From positions 1,210,321 through 1,274,320 of the forward strand of contig CP031964.1 in the NCBI GenBank assembly GCA_003443635.1: a stretch of DNA of 64,000 bases, given 5' to 3'. The notes below the pieces were generated by a model, which worked only from the letters and a program-made list of their open reading frames with translations, was not told the DNA's origin and did no database searches. Within the stretch, counting starts at the first letter, position 1. Every line of letters begins with the position of its first letter. Shown in pieces: positions 41,982 through 51,386 of the stretch. The DNA is from Flavobacteriaceae bacterium (GTDB lineage: Bacteria; Bacteroidota; Bacteroidia; Flavobacteriales; Flavobacteriaceae). The translations under genes were made by a program, and so were the position numbers.

Positions 41982-42013
41982 AAAAGAGGGATTCTGTATA
42001 GAATTCCTCTTTT
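41982..42013 (+). terminator. intrinsic terminator of typA
   Basis: The outer arms AAAAGAGG and CCTCTTTT, with inner pairs of GATTC and GAATT around a GTAT-containing loop, form a long imperfect stem, followed by T-rich sequence (CTTTTG). Confidence 0.75.
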
Positions 42014-42065
42014 CTTTTGAATAAAAAGTATTATTTTCACAAGGTTAACCACAATATCTTTAGAT

Positions 42066-43826
42066 ATTTTTTTAATAGAAAAATATAGTACTCGCCGACC
42101 ACTCTTATTAGTTGTTATATTAATTTTATTCTACCAACTACTTATATCTTTTCAAGGGTTTGATGTCTGTGACGAAGGGTTTTCTCTTACATTTTATCAG
42201 CAATTTTTTAATGCTCCAGAAACTGTTGAATACAATTTTGTTTATTGGTTATCGGGATTAATTGGAGGCTTATGGTACAAGTTGTTTGAAGGAGGAGTGC
42301 TATGGTTTAGAGTTTTAGCAGCCATAATTAATACAATTACATTTATAATTTCTTATAAAATACTTTCTAGATATATTAATAAATATTATGTGTTAATCGC
42401 ATTACTAATGGTATTAATCGTTAATGATTTTGGGTACTTAGTTTTTTATCATAATCATCTAACAGGGCTTTTAGTTGTTACTTCTATATGGTTTTTAATT
42501 AAAGGTTTAACAGAAAATAAGATGTTGTTTTTAGGCATTTCAGGTTTTGTTTGTGCTGTTAATGTTTTTTCTAGATTACCAAACCTTTCTCTTTTTATAT
42601 TAATAGTATGTATTCCGTTTTATTATTATTTAAAAAAAGAGCCTGTAGTAAAAAGTATTAAATTAATGCTGTATTATGCTTTAGGCATTGTATTAGGATT
42701 ACTATTTATGATTCTTTTATTATTAAGCTTAGGGCATCTTGATATTATGAAGCAAGCAATTTTAGGTATTGCAGATAGTGCTAAAACAATTAGTAGTAAT
42801 CATAATTTTTTAAGTGTAATTACTGAATATATTTTGAGCTATAAACTAGCTGTAAAGTCAATAATTAAATTATTATTATTAAGTGCTCTAATATTTTATA
42901 TCACAAACAAATTAAAAGCGAATAAAATTTTTATTAACCTTTTTATTATCGTTTCGATAATAATGTTCTCTTTTCTATTAAAATTTAATAATGTATTTAT
43001 ATTATATGGACTTCTTTTAATTGGTACTATTGGTTCATTATTATCAAACTATTATAGTACAGAGGTTAAACTTATTTCATTATGTGCTTTAATAATAGCT
43101 GTTTTTTTACCATTGGGAAGTGATAGAGGTATTGCAAATGGTGGTTATATGAGTATTTGGCTGTCTGTTCCTATATTTTTTCATTTTATATCTCAACAAA
43201 AAGAAAGAATCATAACATTCAAAATATTTGATCAAAGACAATTATTATCAATTAACAGAAAATTTATAAAATTATGGAGTGTGATTTTTATCACATCTTA
43301 TTTTATAGTTAAATTAAGTCATATTTCTCAAGAAGCTTATTTTGATAAAGGAAATCGTTTTAAAAAAACGAGCATAGTTAATAATGATTTAACAAAAGGT
43401 GTTTATACAACTGCTCATCGCGCAAAAATTATCAATAGCCTTTTACCTAATATTGATAAATATGTAAAACAAGGTGATTATTTATTGGCTTATGATAATA
43501 TACCTATGATTCATTTTCTAACAAAAACGAAACCCTATATGTATAACCCTTGGGTTTGGGTATATGATGGTTACTCATTTGAAAAAAATATGAAAAGAGC
43601 AGAAGCTGAAATACCTGCTTTACCAATAATTCTTCAGCAAAAATTTGAAACTATAGTAGAGTTTTCTCTTCCTGATGTAAATTATATGAGTGAATTAAAA
43701 GAAAACAGTTATAGATATAATAAGCAAAGGATGAAAGCTATGAATGATTTTATTAAAAGGAATGAATATAAAATCGTCTGGAGTAATGAATATTTTAATA
43801 TTTATAAAACAAATAAAGGAAGTTAA
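42066..43826 (+). CDS. GT39/GT-C-like membrane glycosyltransferase, non-standard start
   Basis: The frame is open from 42021, but the first standard start is a TTG at 42282, which would cut off the most conserved part. The upstream part encodes the first helix (RRPLLLVVILILFYQLLISF), the catalytic first loop GFDVCDEGFSLTFYQQFF and YNFVYWLSGLIGGLWYKLF. These are hallmarks of GT-C (GT39/PMT-like) transferases with Asp/Glu in loop 1. I place the start at ATT 42066 (586 residues); ATA 42075 is an alternative. At least eight membrane helices follow, then a soluble C-terminal domain. It probably transfers sugars from a lipid carrier at the periplasmic side. It opens the glycan island. Confidence 0.75.
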   Translation: MFLIEKYSTRRPLLLVVILILFYQLLISFQGFDVCDEGFSLTFYQQFFNAPETVEYNFVYWLSGLIGGLWYKLFEGGVLWFRVLAAIINTITFIISYKILSRYINKYYVLIALLMVLIVNDFGYLVFYHNHLTGLLVVTSIWFLIKGLTENKMLFLGISGFVCAVNVFSRLPNLSLFILIVCIPFYYYLKKEPVVKSIKLMLYYALGIVLGLLFMILLLLSLGHLDIMKQAILGIADSAKTISSNHNFLSVITEYILSYKLAVKSIIKLLLLSALIFYITNKLKANKIFINLFIIVSIIMFSFLLKFNNVFILYGLLLIGTIGSLLSNYYSTEVKLISLCALIIAVFLPLGSDRGIANGGYMSIWLSVPIFFHFISQQKERIITFKIFDQRQLLSINRKFIKLWSVIFITSYFIVKLSHISQEAYFDKGNRFKKTSIVNNDLTKGVYTTAHRAKIINSLLPNIDKYVKQGDYLLAYDNIPMIHFLTKTKPYMYNPWVWVYDGYSFEKNMKRAEAEIPALPIILQQKFETIVEFSLPDVNYMSELKENSYRYNKQRMKAMNDFIKRNEYKIVWSNEYFNIYKTNKGS

Positions 43827-43891
43827 TTATCAAAAAAACAAACTCTACCTTTAGTGGAAAATGATAATGACCTTAATGAATACTCTAATTT

Positions 43892-44836
43892 ATGGAAAAA
43901 GAAAAAGATATTTCAGTTATTATTCCAATTTATAATGAGCAAAATAATATTTTGGAAATTTATAAAAGATTAATTGCTACAATCAATAATTTCACTGATA
44001 GCTATGAATTAATTTTTATAAATGACGGTAGTACAGATAATTCGTTTAATGAATTAATTAAACTATCAGAGATTGATGAAAAAGTGTTCTATATTAATTT
44101 TAGCAGAAACTTTGGACATCAGATAGCAATATCTGCTGGGTTAGAATTTTGTATTGGTAATGCAGTTATTATTATTGATGGTGATTTGCAAGATCCACCA
44201 GAATTAATTTCGGAATTGTATGAAGAATATAAAGAAGGATTTGATGTTGTATATGCTAAGAGAGAAACTAGAAAAGGAGAAACTTTCTTGAAAAAAATAA
44301 GTTCGAAATTATTTTATAGAGTTTTAGAGAAAATTACTTCATTTAAAATTCCATTAGATACTGGGGACTTTAGACTTTTAGATAAGAAAGTAGTTAGGGC
44401 GTTAAACAAAATGCCCGAACAAAATAAGTTTTTAAGAGCACAAGTTGCTTGGTTAGGATTTAAACAATCACAAGTGTTATTTAAACGTGAGAGTCGTAAC
44501 TCAGGTAAATCTGGATATTCATATAATCAAATGTTTAAATTGGCCTTAGATGCAATAACAGGGTTTTCAAATAAACCTCTTTTGCTAGTGAGCAAATTAG
44601 GGTTCATTATCTCATTTTTTTCGTTTTTAGTTATTATATATGCGATTTTTTCGCATTTTATATTAAAAGAAACTATAACAGGGTGGACGTCCCTAATTAT
44701 TAGCTCGATGTTTATTGGAGGAATTCAGTTATTATCAATAGGGATCATAGGAGAATATATAAGTAGAATAAATACAAATGTAAAAGACAGACCTCTTTAT
44801 ATTATTGATAAAACAAATATTAAATTAGACAGTTAG
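43892..44836 (+). CDS. glycosyltransferase family 2, dolichyl-phosphate-mannose synthase-like, with two C-terminal helices
   Basis: The 314-residue protein starts DISVIIPIYNEQNNILEIYKRL and has FINDGSTDNSFNELI and IIDGDLQDPPELISELY, in which the DGDLQD metal site is typical of DPM1/GtrB-type transferases. RNSGKSGYSYNQMFKLALDAITGFSNKPL leads into two membrane helices (FIISFFSFLVIIYAIF and SLIISSMFIGGIQLLSIGIIG). GtrB-type enzymes make the undecaprenyl-phosphate-linked sugar that a GT-C enzyme then uses, so it may supply the GT39-like protein just upstream. It is 65 bases after that gene. Confidence 0.9.
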   Translation: MEKEKDISVIIPIYNEQNNILEIYKRLIATINNFTDSYELIFINDGSTDNSFNELIKLSEIDEKVFYINFSRNFGHQIAISAGLEFCIGNAVIIIDGDLQDPPELISELYEEYKEGFDVVYAKRETRKGETFLKKISSKLFYRVLEKITSFKIPLDTGDFRLLDKKVVRALNKMPEQNKFLRAQVAWLGFKQSQVLFKRESRNSGKSGYSYNQMFKLALDAITGFSNKPLLLVSKLGFIISFFSFLVIIYAIFSHFILKETITGWTSLIISSMFIGGIQLLSIGIIGEYISRINTNVKDRPLYIIDKTNIKLDS

Positions 44837-44851
44837 AATACATTAAATAAT

Positions 44852-45862
44852 TTGTATTTTACAACTATAAAATCACAATTCTCTGATCTTATTTTTACAA
44901 TAAAAGCATACACAGAAAATTATAAAGAAATCTGGAATGAATTCGTAGCTATTTCTAAAAATGCTACATTTTTGTTTTATAGAGATTTTATGGAATACCA
45001 TCAAGATAAGTTTGAAGATGCTTCAATGTTGATATTTAAAAATGAAAAACTTATAGCATTGTTTCCAGCTCATAAAATTAATGACAAATTATATTCACAT
45101 CAAGGATTAACTTATGGTGGACTTCTTCTAACGAACGAAATAAAACTTAAAAATGTTTTAGAGGGGTTTAAATCTCTTTTAGAGAGTTTAAATTCTCAAG
45201 GCATAGATATTATAGAGTTAAAACAAATCCCAACTATTTATTATAAAAATCCTAGTGATGAATTACAATATCTAATGTTTTTATTAAATGCCAAGTTAAT
45301 TAGAAGAGATACTCTTTCTGTAGTTAGTTTAAAGAATAATAAAAAGTTTTCTAAAGATAGAATCCAAGGAATTAAACGCGCTCAAAACTATAATTTAGAA
45401 ATAAAAGAAGTGCAAACATTTGATGATTTCTGGAATAAGATTCTTATTCCTAATTTAAAACAGAAACATGCGATAACTCCTGTGCACAGTTTGGAAGAAA
45501 TAACATTACTAAAAGAACAATTTCCTAATAATATAAGACAGTTTAACGTCTATAACAACGATAAAATTGTTGCTGGAACAACTATATTTGAAACTGATAC
45601 TGTAGCGCATTCACAATATATATCTGCCAATAACGAAAAAAACATTTTAGGAAGTTTGGATACTTTACACTCTTATTTAATAAAGGAAGTTTTTGTGCAT
45701 AAATTGTATTTTGATTTTGGTGTTTCTAATGAAAATAAAGGGAGAAATATTAATGAAGGTCTTCAATATTGGAAAGAAGGATTTAATGCTCAAACTATAA
45801 CTCAAGACTTTTATGAAATAGAAACTAAAAATAGTATACACCTAAATTCTGTGATGCTATGA
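44852..45862 (+). CDS. GNAT/FemAB-like N-acyltransferase
   Basis: The 336-residue protein starts at a TTG 15 bases after the GT2 stop ([15 protein letters not shown]). A FemAB-type double-GNAT arrangement is suggested by [39 protein letters not shown] in the first half and by [29 protein letters not shown] with [29 protein letters not shown] in the second. Such proteins often add amino acids or acyl groups to amino sugars or peptides. Placed directly before a DegT aminotransferase, it could acylate the new amino group. Its stop overlaps the aminotransferase start (ATGA). Confidence 0.78.
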   Translation: MYFTTIKSQFSDLIFTIKAYTENYKEIWNEFVAISKNATFLFYRDFMEYHQDKFEDASMLIFKNEKLIALFPAHKINDKLYSHQGLTYGGLLLTNEIKLKNVLEGFKSLLESLNSQGIDIIELKQIPTIYYKNPSDELQYLMFLLNAKLIRRDTLSVVSLKNNKKFSKDRIQGIKRAQNYNLEIKEVQTFDDFWNKILIPNLKQKHAITPVHSLEEITLLKEQFPNNIRQFNVYNNDKIVAGTTIFETDTVAHSQYISANNEKNILGSLDTLHSYLIKEVFVHKLYFDFGVSNENKGRNINEGLQYWKEGFNAQTITQDFYEIETKNSIHLNSVML

Positions 45863-46962
45863 TAAAATTTCTTGACTTAAAACAAGTAAATGCTCGTTTT
45901 CAAACTCAATTTGAAGAAGAGTATCTAACATTTTTAAATTCAGGTAATTATATTTTAGGAGAAAATGTATCTGCTTTTGAGATAAATTTTGCATCATTTT
46001 GTGATACAAAATATTGTATAGGCGTAGGTAATGGCTTGGATGCACTTACGCTTATTTTTAGAGGATATATTGAATTAGGTAGAATGAAGGTAGGAGATGA
46101 AGTTATTATACCGGCAAACACCTACATAGCTTCTATTCTAGCAGTTATTAATTCAGGATTAACACCAGTTTTTGTTGAGCCTAGCATAGAAACATTTAAT
46201 ATTTCTATAGAAAATATAGAAGAGAGAATAACATCTAAAACAAAAGCTATATTGATGGTACATTTATATGGGCAATTAGCCGATATGTTACCTGTTGTGA
46301 CAATAGCTAAGACTCATAATATAATTGTAATAGAAGATGCTGCACAAGCACATGGGGCCAAAACAACTGAAGGAATCAGATCAGGGAGCTTAGGAGATGC
46401 TGCAGGCTTTAGTTTTTACCCTACCAAAAACTTAGGAGCGCTAGGAGATGCTGGAGCTATTACTACAAACAATGACGATTTAGCCTCTGTAATATATAAA
46501 TTACGAAATTATGGTTCGGTGATTAAAAATAATAATGATCTTATTGGATATAACTCTAGGTTAGATGAGATACAAGCTTTGTTTTTAAATATTAAATTAA
46601 AGTTTTTAGAATCAGATAATTTAGAAAGAATCGCTATTGCAAAACAATATATTGCCAGGATTAAGTCAAGTAAAATTAAATTGCCATTCTTTTCGAATGA
46701 GCAAGATCATGTTTTTCATCAATTTGTGATTAGAGTAGATGGTAATCGAAAGCATTTTATGGAGTATTTAGATTCTAAAACCATAGAAACGTCAGTACAT
46801 TATCCTATACCACCACATCAGCAAAATGCATTGATAGCATATAAAAATTTAAACCTCCCCATAACAGAGAAAATTCATCAAACTGTTGTAAGTTTACCAA
46901 TTTACCCTACAATGGATCTTGAACAAGTAAATGAAGTTATTGATCAAATAAATGCGTATTAA
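45859..46962 (+). CDS. DegT/DnrJ/EryC1/StrS family sugar aminotransferase
   Basis: The 367-residue protein starts [34 protein letters not shown] and contains [37 protein letters not shown], the PLP Asp in [12 protein letters not shown], and the PLP Lys in [20 protein letters not shown], then [14 protein letters not shown]. With the FdtA-type isomerase at 50067 it fits the 3-aminotransferase step (FdtB-like) that makes dTDP-3-amino-3,6-dideoxyhexose, but other DegT substrates are possible. It is co-transcribed with the acyltransferase and the flippase. Confidence 0.92.
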   Translation: MIKFLDLKQVNARFQTQFEEEYLTFLNSGNYILGENVSAFEINFASFCDTKYCIGVGNGLDALTLIFRGYIELGRMKVGDEVIIPANTYIASILAVINSGLTPVFVEPSIETFNISIENIEERITSKTKAILMVHLYGQLADMLPVVTIAKTHNIIVIEDAAQAHGAKTTEGIRSGSLGDAAGFSFYPTKNLGALGDAGAITTNNDDLASVIYKLRNYGSVIKNNNDLIGYNSRLDEIQALFLNIKLKFLESDNLERIAIAKQYIARIKSSKIKLPFFSNEQDHVFHQFVIRVDGNRKHFMEYLDSKTIETSVHYPIPPHQQNALIAYKNLNLPITEKIHQTVVSLPIYPTMDLEQVNEVIDQINAY

Positions 46963-48282
46963 TTGAAAAAGATAATAAAGTATATAAACGATAATGTTTT
47001 AATAAAAGTTGCTTCGTTAAATTCAGCTTCAGTAGTAACTAAAATCATCACAGGTTTCTTAACATCTAAAGCCATTGCTGTTTTTATAGGAGCAGAAGGT
47101 CTAGCACTTATAGGTAATTTACGTAATTTTTTAAGTTCCATACAATCGGTTGCTATACTTGGATTTTATAATGGAGCTGTAAAATACATTGCCGAATTTA
47201 AAAATGATGTAGTTGAACTGAGTAAAACCATTTCAACTATTTTTTATTTAGGACTTGTTTCTACAGTGCTAATTTCATTATTATGTTATTTCAATGCAAC
47301 TTCTATTAATGATATTGTTTTTTCTAGTGAAAACAACTACACATATGTTATAAAAATAATGGCAATAGCACTGCCATTATATTCAGTAAATATGTTTGTG
47401 TTTTCTATATTAAATGGATTTTCTAAATATAAAAATTTAATTATTATAAATATAATTGGTCAAGTACTTGGCCTTTGTATTACGTTACTTTTAATCTATC
47501 AACAGAAATTAGATGGCGCTTTAATATCAGTAGTAATAGCAGAATCCATTATCTTTTTAATTACACTAGTTAGTATATTAAATAGGCGTAGCCTAGTACC
47601 ATTGTTAAAGCTAAAACATATTAATTTTAATATGATTAAAAAAATGAGTTCATATTCTATTATGGCTTTGTTCTCAGCTATAGTTCTACCTCTTGTGATT
47701 TTAGCGATACGCTCGTATATTATTGATACTATAGGAATTAAAGAAGCAGGGTTTTGGGAAGCAATGACCAGAATTTCTAAGTATTATTTATTGTTTATCA
47801 GCTCTTTAATGACTTTGTATATACTACCTCGTTTTTCGGAAATTGATAGTAAAAAAGAATTTAGAAAAGAAGTATTTAATTTTTATAAAACAATAGTTCC
47901 TGTTTTCGGACTCGCATTAATAGTAATTTACCTGTTAAGATCATTTATAATTCCTGCTGTATTTTCGAGTGAATTTAAACCTGTTGAAGATTTGTTTTTA
48001 TGGCAGCTTTTAGGTGATTTTATTAAAGTGCTATCTATTGTAATTGCTTATCAATTCCTAGCAAAAAAAATGTTTTGGCATTATATAATCACAGAAGCTT
48101 TTTCTGTAATTATACTTTACTTAACAAGCATATACTTTATAGATCTATATGGAGTTAAAGGCGCAACAATAGCGCATTGTGTAACTTATATTTTGTATTA
48201 TATTGTTATTCTGTTAATATTTAGTAGTTCTCTTTTTGGAGTAATTTCTGAAGAGCCAAACGAACTTCTTGAGGATGAATAA
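46963..48282 (+). CDS. O-antigen translocase (Wzx-like flippase)
   Basis: The 439-residue protein starts at a TTG directly after the aminotransferase stop (MKKIIKYINDNVLIKVASLNSASVVTKIITGFLTSKAIAVFIGAEGLALIG). It has about twelve helices and the WzxE/RffX-like N-terminus with GNLRNFLSSIQSVAILGFYNGAVKYIAEF. It probably flips undecaprenyl-linked repeat units across the inner membrane. It belongs to the polysaccharide-synthase (MVF/PST) superfamily. It ends convergently three bases from the leftward GT2 gene. Confidence 0.92.
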   Translation: MKKIIKYINDNVLIKVASLNSASVVTKIITGFLTSKAIAVFIGAEGLALIGNLRNFLSSIQSVAILGFYNGAVKYIAEFKNDVVELSKTISTIFYLGLVSTVLISLLCYFNATSINDIVFSSENNYTYVIKIMAIALPLYSVNMFVFSILNGFSKYKNLIIINIIGQVLGLCITLLLIYQQKLDGALISVVIAESIIFLITLVSILNRRSLVPLLKLKHINFNMIKKMSSYSIMALFSAIVLPLVILAIRSYIIDTIGIKEAGFWEAMTRISKYYLLFISSLMTLYILPRFSEIDSKKEFRKEVFNFYKTIVPVFGLALIVIYLLRSFIIPAVFSSEFKPVEDLFLWQLLGDFIKVLSIVIAYQFLAKKMFWHYIITEAFSVIILYLTSIYFIDLYGVKGATIAHCVTYILYYIVILLIFSSSLFGVISEEPNELLEDE

Positions 48283-48284
48283 TT

Positions 48285-49169
48285 TTATTTGAAAATAATT
48301 TTTGATTTTATTTTTAGTAATAAATATAAAAATTGAAAAAGAGCTATTGCATTTTTGTTCTTTATTGCAAGACGTAATTCGTAACCTATTCTATTAATAA
48401 GGGCCTTATATTCTTCACTATTTTTATTAAGTTTAAAAGCTTTCTGACAAGAAATATAAGTTGATTTTTCTAAGCTAACCCCACTTTTTTTGTAAAAATT
48501 GGAGCTTAAAGAGTTTTTCAAAATTCTTTTTTTTACTAGTACTTTATCTGTATAGTCATAATTAAATAATCTAGATGATCTAAACCAAAAATCAAGATCT
48601 TCGTAAAGTAAATTTTCATCATAACCTTCTAATTTATTAAAGACATCTTTTTTGATCAACATTGAAGGAGCGCTTATAAAATAACCATAAAGTAAATGTT
48701 TATATACATTACCTGTATAAGGTTTTTTTTTAGCATGGCCTGTTTTAGTAATAGGATACATATATTTTATATGACCCCCTTGATCGTTAATAAATTCAAG
48801 ATTAGAAAAAACTACTCCTAAATTTTTATGGGATGAAGATGCAAACGTTTCTACCCCTGATTTTATAAAATCAGGAAGAAGTATATCGTCAGCAGCAAAA
48901 TCAACAATAAAATTACCTTTTGCTAATTTTAAAGCATTGTTAAAAGATTTGGTGTTTCCTAAATTGTTTTTGTTTTGGATGAATATTGCTGAATTGTTTA
49001 TAGTCCATTTTTTTATTAATGATGCAGTATTATCTGTGCTTGCATCATCAACAATTATAATTTCGATAGCATCATAATTTTGTTTTGAGATAGAATTTAA
49101 TGCTTCAATTACATATTTCTCATGATTATAACTTAAACATATTACTGTTACTAAAGGAGATTCAGACAT
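48285..49169 (-). CDS. glycosyltransferase family 2
   Basis: The 294-residue protein starts LVTVICLSYNHEKYVIEALNSISKQNYDAIEIIIVDDASTDNTASLI, a GT2 GT-A fold. FIVDFAADDILLPDFI takes the DXD position (ADD), and the YDENLLYEDLDFWFRSSR region holds the ED acceptor motif. No membrane helix is predicted. Donor and acceptor sugars cannot be deduced. It is leftward, convergent with the flippase and divergent from the next glycosyltransferase gene. Confidence 0.92.
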   Translation of the reverse strand: MSESPLVTVICLSYNHEKYVIEALNSISKQNYDAIEIIIVDDASTDNTASLIKKWTINNSAIFIQNKNNLGNTKSFNNALKLAKGNFIVDFAADDILLPDFIKSGVETFASSSHKNLGVVFSNLEFINDQGGHIKYMYPITKTGHAKKKPYTGNVYKHLLYGYFISAPSMLIKKDVFNKLEGYDENLLYEDLDFWFRSSRLFNYDYTDKVLVKKRILKNSLSSNFYKKSGVSLEKSTYISCQKAFKLNKNSEEYKALINRIGYELRLAIKNKNAIALFQFLYLLLKIKSKIIFK

Positions 49170-49243
49170 TAACTTTTATGTTTACCTTTACAACAAATGT
49201 AAAGAATGAGAAAGTATTTTACAGTATCAAAAACGAATTGATT

Positions 49244-50077
49244 ATGAAATTGAGTTTTGAGATTTTACTCTCTACAATGTTTAAAACAGATTTGTCATTT
49301 TTGAAAAAGGTTTTTGTTCATGAGCATTTTTCGAATTTTAATATTTTAATAATAAATCAAACAGATGAAGAAAAAATATTGATATCTGATTATGAAAATG
49401 TTAGAGTTATAAATTCTTTAGAAAGAGGCTCGCCAGCGAGTAGGAATTTAGCAATAAAAAATGCAACTGGAGATATTTGCCTTATGGCTGATGACGATAT
49501 TGTTTATCAACCAAATTTAAAAGAAACAATTCTTGAAGCTTATAATCAAAATAGTGATATGGATATGATCTCTTTTGAAGCTATTGATGAAAATGGAAAG
49601 TTATATGCAAATTACTATCCTGAAGGTAATCACGATAAAATATCTCTAAAAGAAATTTATACTTGGGTGATTACATTTAGAAGAGAAGTTTTTAATCATT
49701 ATCATATATATTTTAATCATTTTTTTGGGGTAGGATCTGTATTTAAAGGAGAAACAGAGTATGTTTTTTTGCGTAATGCTTTTGATAAAAATTTAAAAAT
49801 GTATCACATATCTAAAATAATAGTAATGCATCCCTATGAAAGCTCAGGGAGAAAAATGGGAGGAGATGAAGCAATTTATGCTAGGTCAGCATTAACACAG
49901 CGTTTTCACGGTAATTTAAGCTATTTTTGGTTGATAAAATATTTGTTTTTCGTCTGGAGAAATAATTATATTAACCTCAAACAAATACCATTAAAGTTTA
50001 AAATAGGCCTTAAAGGGATTTCAAAATATAAAGAATTGAAAAAAACAGGAGAAATAGATAAAATATATGTTAATTAA
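49244..50077 (+). CDS. glycosyltransferase family A protein (GT2-like)
   Basis: I start at ATG 49244 (MKLSFEILLSTMFKTDLSFLKKVFV), giving 277 residues; earlier starts at 49100 and 49178 run into the promoter region of the divergent gene and add no family-like sequence. The GT-A features are NILIINQTDEEKILIS, NSLERGSPASRNLAIKNATGDICLMADDDIVYQ (ADDD as the metal motif) and FGVGSVFKGETEYVFLRNAF. It is therefore a GT2-type enzyme with an abbreviated N-terminus. It overlaps the fdtA-like gene by 11 bases. Confidence 0.85.
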   Translation: MKLSFEILLSTMFKTDLSFLKKVFVHEHFSNFNILIINQTDEEKILISDYENVRVINSLERGSPASRNLAIKNATGDICLMADDDIVYQPNLKETILEAYNQNSDMDMISFEAIDENGKLYANYYPEGNHDKISLKEIYTWVITFRREVFNHYHIYFNHFFGVGSVFKGETEYVFLRNAFDKNLKMYHISKIIVMHPYESSGRKMGGDEAIYARSALTQRFHGNLSYFWLIKYLFFVWRNNYINLKQIPLKFKIGLKGISKYKELKKTGEIDKIYVN

Positions 50078-50462
50078 ACTAATAGATATTCCACAGGTTC
50101 ATGAAGAAAGAGGGATGTTATCGGTAATAGATAAAACAATTATTTCTTTTGATATTAAACGAATCTATTATCTCTATGATATTCCAAGTAATGCATATAG
50201 AGGTGGCCATGCTCATAAAGTGCAAGAATCCTTACTTGTTGCTTTAAGTGGTAGTTTTGAAGTTATTTTGGATGATGGAATTTCTAAAGAACGGATCATG
50301 CTAAATAAACCCAATAAGGGATTATTTATTCCTACTGGAGTTTGGAGAGAAATCGATAATTTTTCTTCTGGAGCAGTATGCTTAGTATTAGCTTCAAATG
50401 AGTTTGATGAAAATGAATATATAAGAGATTATGACGAATTTATAGCTTTAAAAAGAGGATAA
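50067..50462 (+). CDS. fdtA: FdtA/QdtA-type sugar 3,4-ketoisomerase (WxcM-like cupin)
   Basis: The 131-residue protein is a WxcM/FdtA cupin: LIDIPQVHEERGMLSVID, RIYYLYDIPSNAYRGGHAHKVQESLLVALSGSFEVILDDG, GLFIPTGVWREIDNFSSGAVCLVLAS and EYIRDYDEF. In this family the HAH pair (RGGHAHK) is catalytic, and the enzyme isomerises dTDP-4-keto-6-deoxyglucose to the 3-keto form. The direction (Fuc or Qui type) cannot be told. It supports the reading that the island makes a 3-amino-3,6-dideoxy sugar. RmlA and RmlB are not in the window. Its end overlaps the next leftward gene by 15 bases. Confidence 0.9.
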   Translation: MLIKLIDIPQVHEERGMLSVIDKTIISFDIKRIYYLYDIPSNAYRGGHAHKVQESLLVALSGSFEVILDDGISKERIMLNKPNKGLFIPTGVWREIDNFSSGAVCLVLASNEFDENEYIRDYDEFIALKRG

Positions 50463-51386
50463 GTAAATGTTGTTTTTTAATAAAATAAACTGCATTTTTT
50501 TTAAAGCATTAAGAAATAATTTCGGAGTGCTTAATAATACCTGTTGTTTTATATTGAGATTTGAGTAATCAATATGTTTAATAACGTTTTTAAAATGCTC
50601 ATAGTTACCAGTCATTTTTAAATTTATAGCTAGAGAAGATCTATTTAAATCAAGATACTTCTTCAAACTTTTATTTTCTTCTTCCTCTATTTTAAATTGA
50701 TTTAGAGCTTTTAAAAACTCTATGTTTTTATCTTTAAACGAAAGATGATTTGACGTATTATCTATTACTTTTATAGCAGTAATTTTTGATGAAAAAACTA
50801 CTTTTTCTTTTAATGAAATTTTAATCCAAAGCTCTGTATCCTCGCCAGATTCAAGCGAGGTATTAAAACCATTATATAATTTTAATATCTTTTTAGGAAT
50901 AGCTATTGCTGAGGTCCAAACTACCCCATCTATGATACTACTATTAAAATAATCTTTTACAACCCCAAAATGATTGTCATTTAGATTGTTGAATTTAGCT
51001 TTTACAATTTTTTTGCTGAAAAATGATTTTTCATATGCTGTTGCGTATAAACCACAATGAGGATAGTTATCAATTAAAGATTTTAGATTTATAAGATGAT
51101 CAGGATACCATAAATCATCAGCATCTAAAAATACAATATAATTAGCTTTAGCATTACTTATGCCAAGGTTTCTGGCACTAGATACTCCTTTGTTTTTTGT
51201 GTGTATTATATTTAACCTATTGTCTTTAAAACTTGTTACTATTTTAATACTATTGTCTGTAGAGCCGTCATTAATTATAATAACCTCGAAATCAATAAAA
51301 GTTTGATTAAAAACACTTTTTAAAGTATTTTTAATATGATTGCCCTTATTATATAAAGGAATTATTATTGAGAAAAAAGGAATCAT
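50448..51386 (-). CDS. glycosyltransferase family 2
   Basis: The 312-residue protein starts FFSIIIPLYNKGNHIKNTLKSVFNQTFIDFEVIIINDGSTDNSIKIV and has ARNLGISNAKANYIVFLDADDLWYPDHL (DADD metal site) and ESGEDTELWIKISLKEK. This is the WaaE/EpsE-like GT2 type. Donor and acceptor are unknown. It overlaps the FdtA-type gene by 15 bases at its 3' end and the next GT2 gene by four bases at its 5' end. Confidence 0.92.
   Translation of the reverse strand: MIPFFSIIIPLYNKGNHIKNTLKSVFNQTFIDFEVIIINDGSTDNSIKIVTSFKDNRLNIIHTKNKGVSSARNLGISNAKANYIVFLDADDLWYPDHLINLKSLIDNYPHCGLYATAYEKSFFSKKIVKAKFNNLNDNHFGVVKDYFNSSIIDGVVWTSAIAIPKKILKLYNGFNTSLESGEDTELWIKISLKEKVVFSSKITAIKVIDNTSNHLSFKDKNIEFLKALNQFKIEEEENKSLKKYLDLNRSSLAINLKMTGNYEHFKNVIKHIDYSNLNIKQQVLLSTPKLFLNALKKMQFILLKNNIYLSSF

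Noticed and set aside
42165-42185. Suspected frameshift at the DEGF segment of the GT39-like gene.
   Set aside because: Recounting the bases (GAAGGGTTTTCT) shows a continuous frame.
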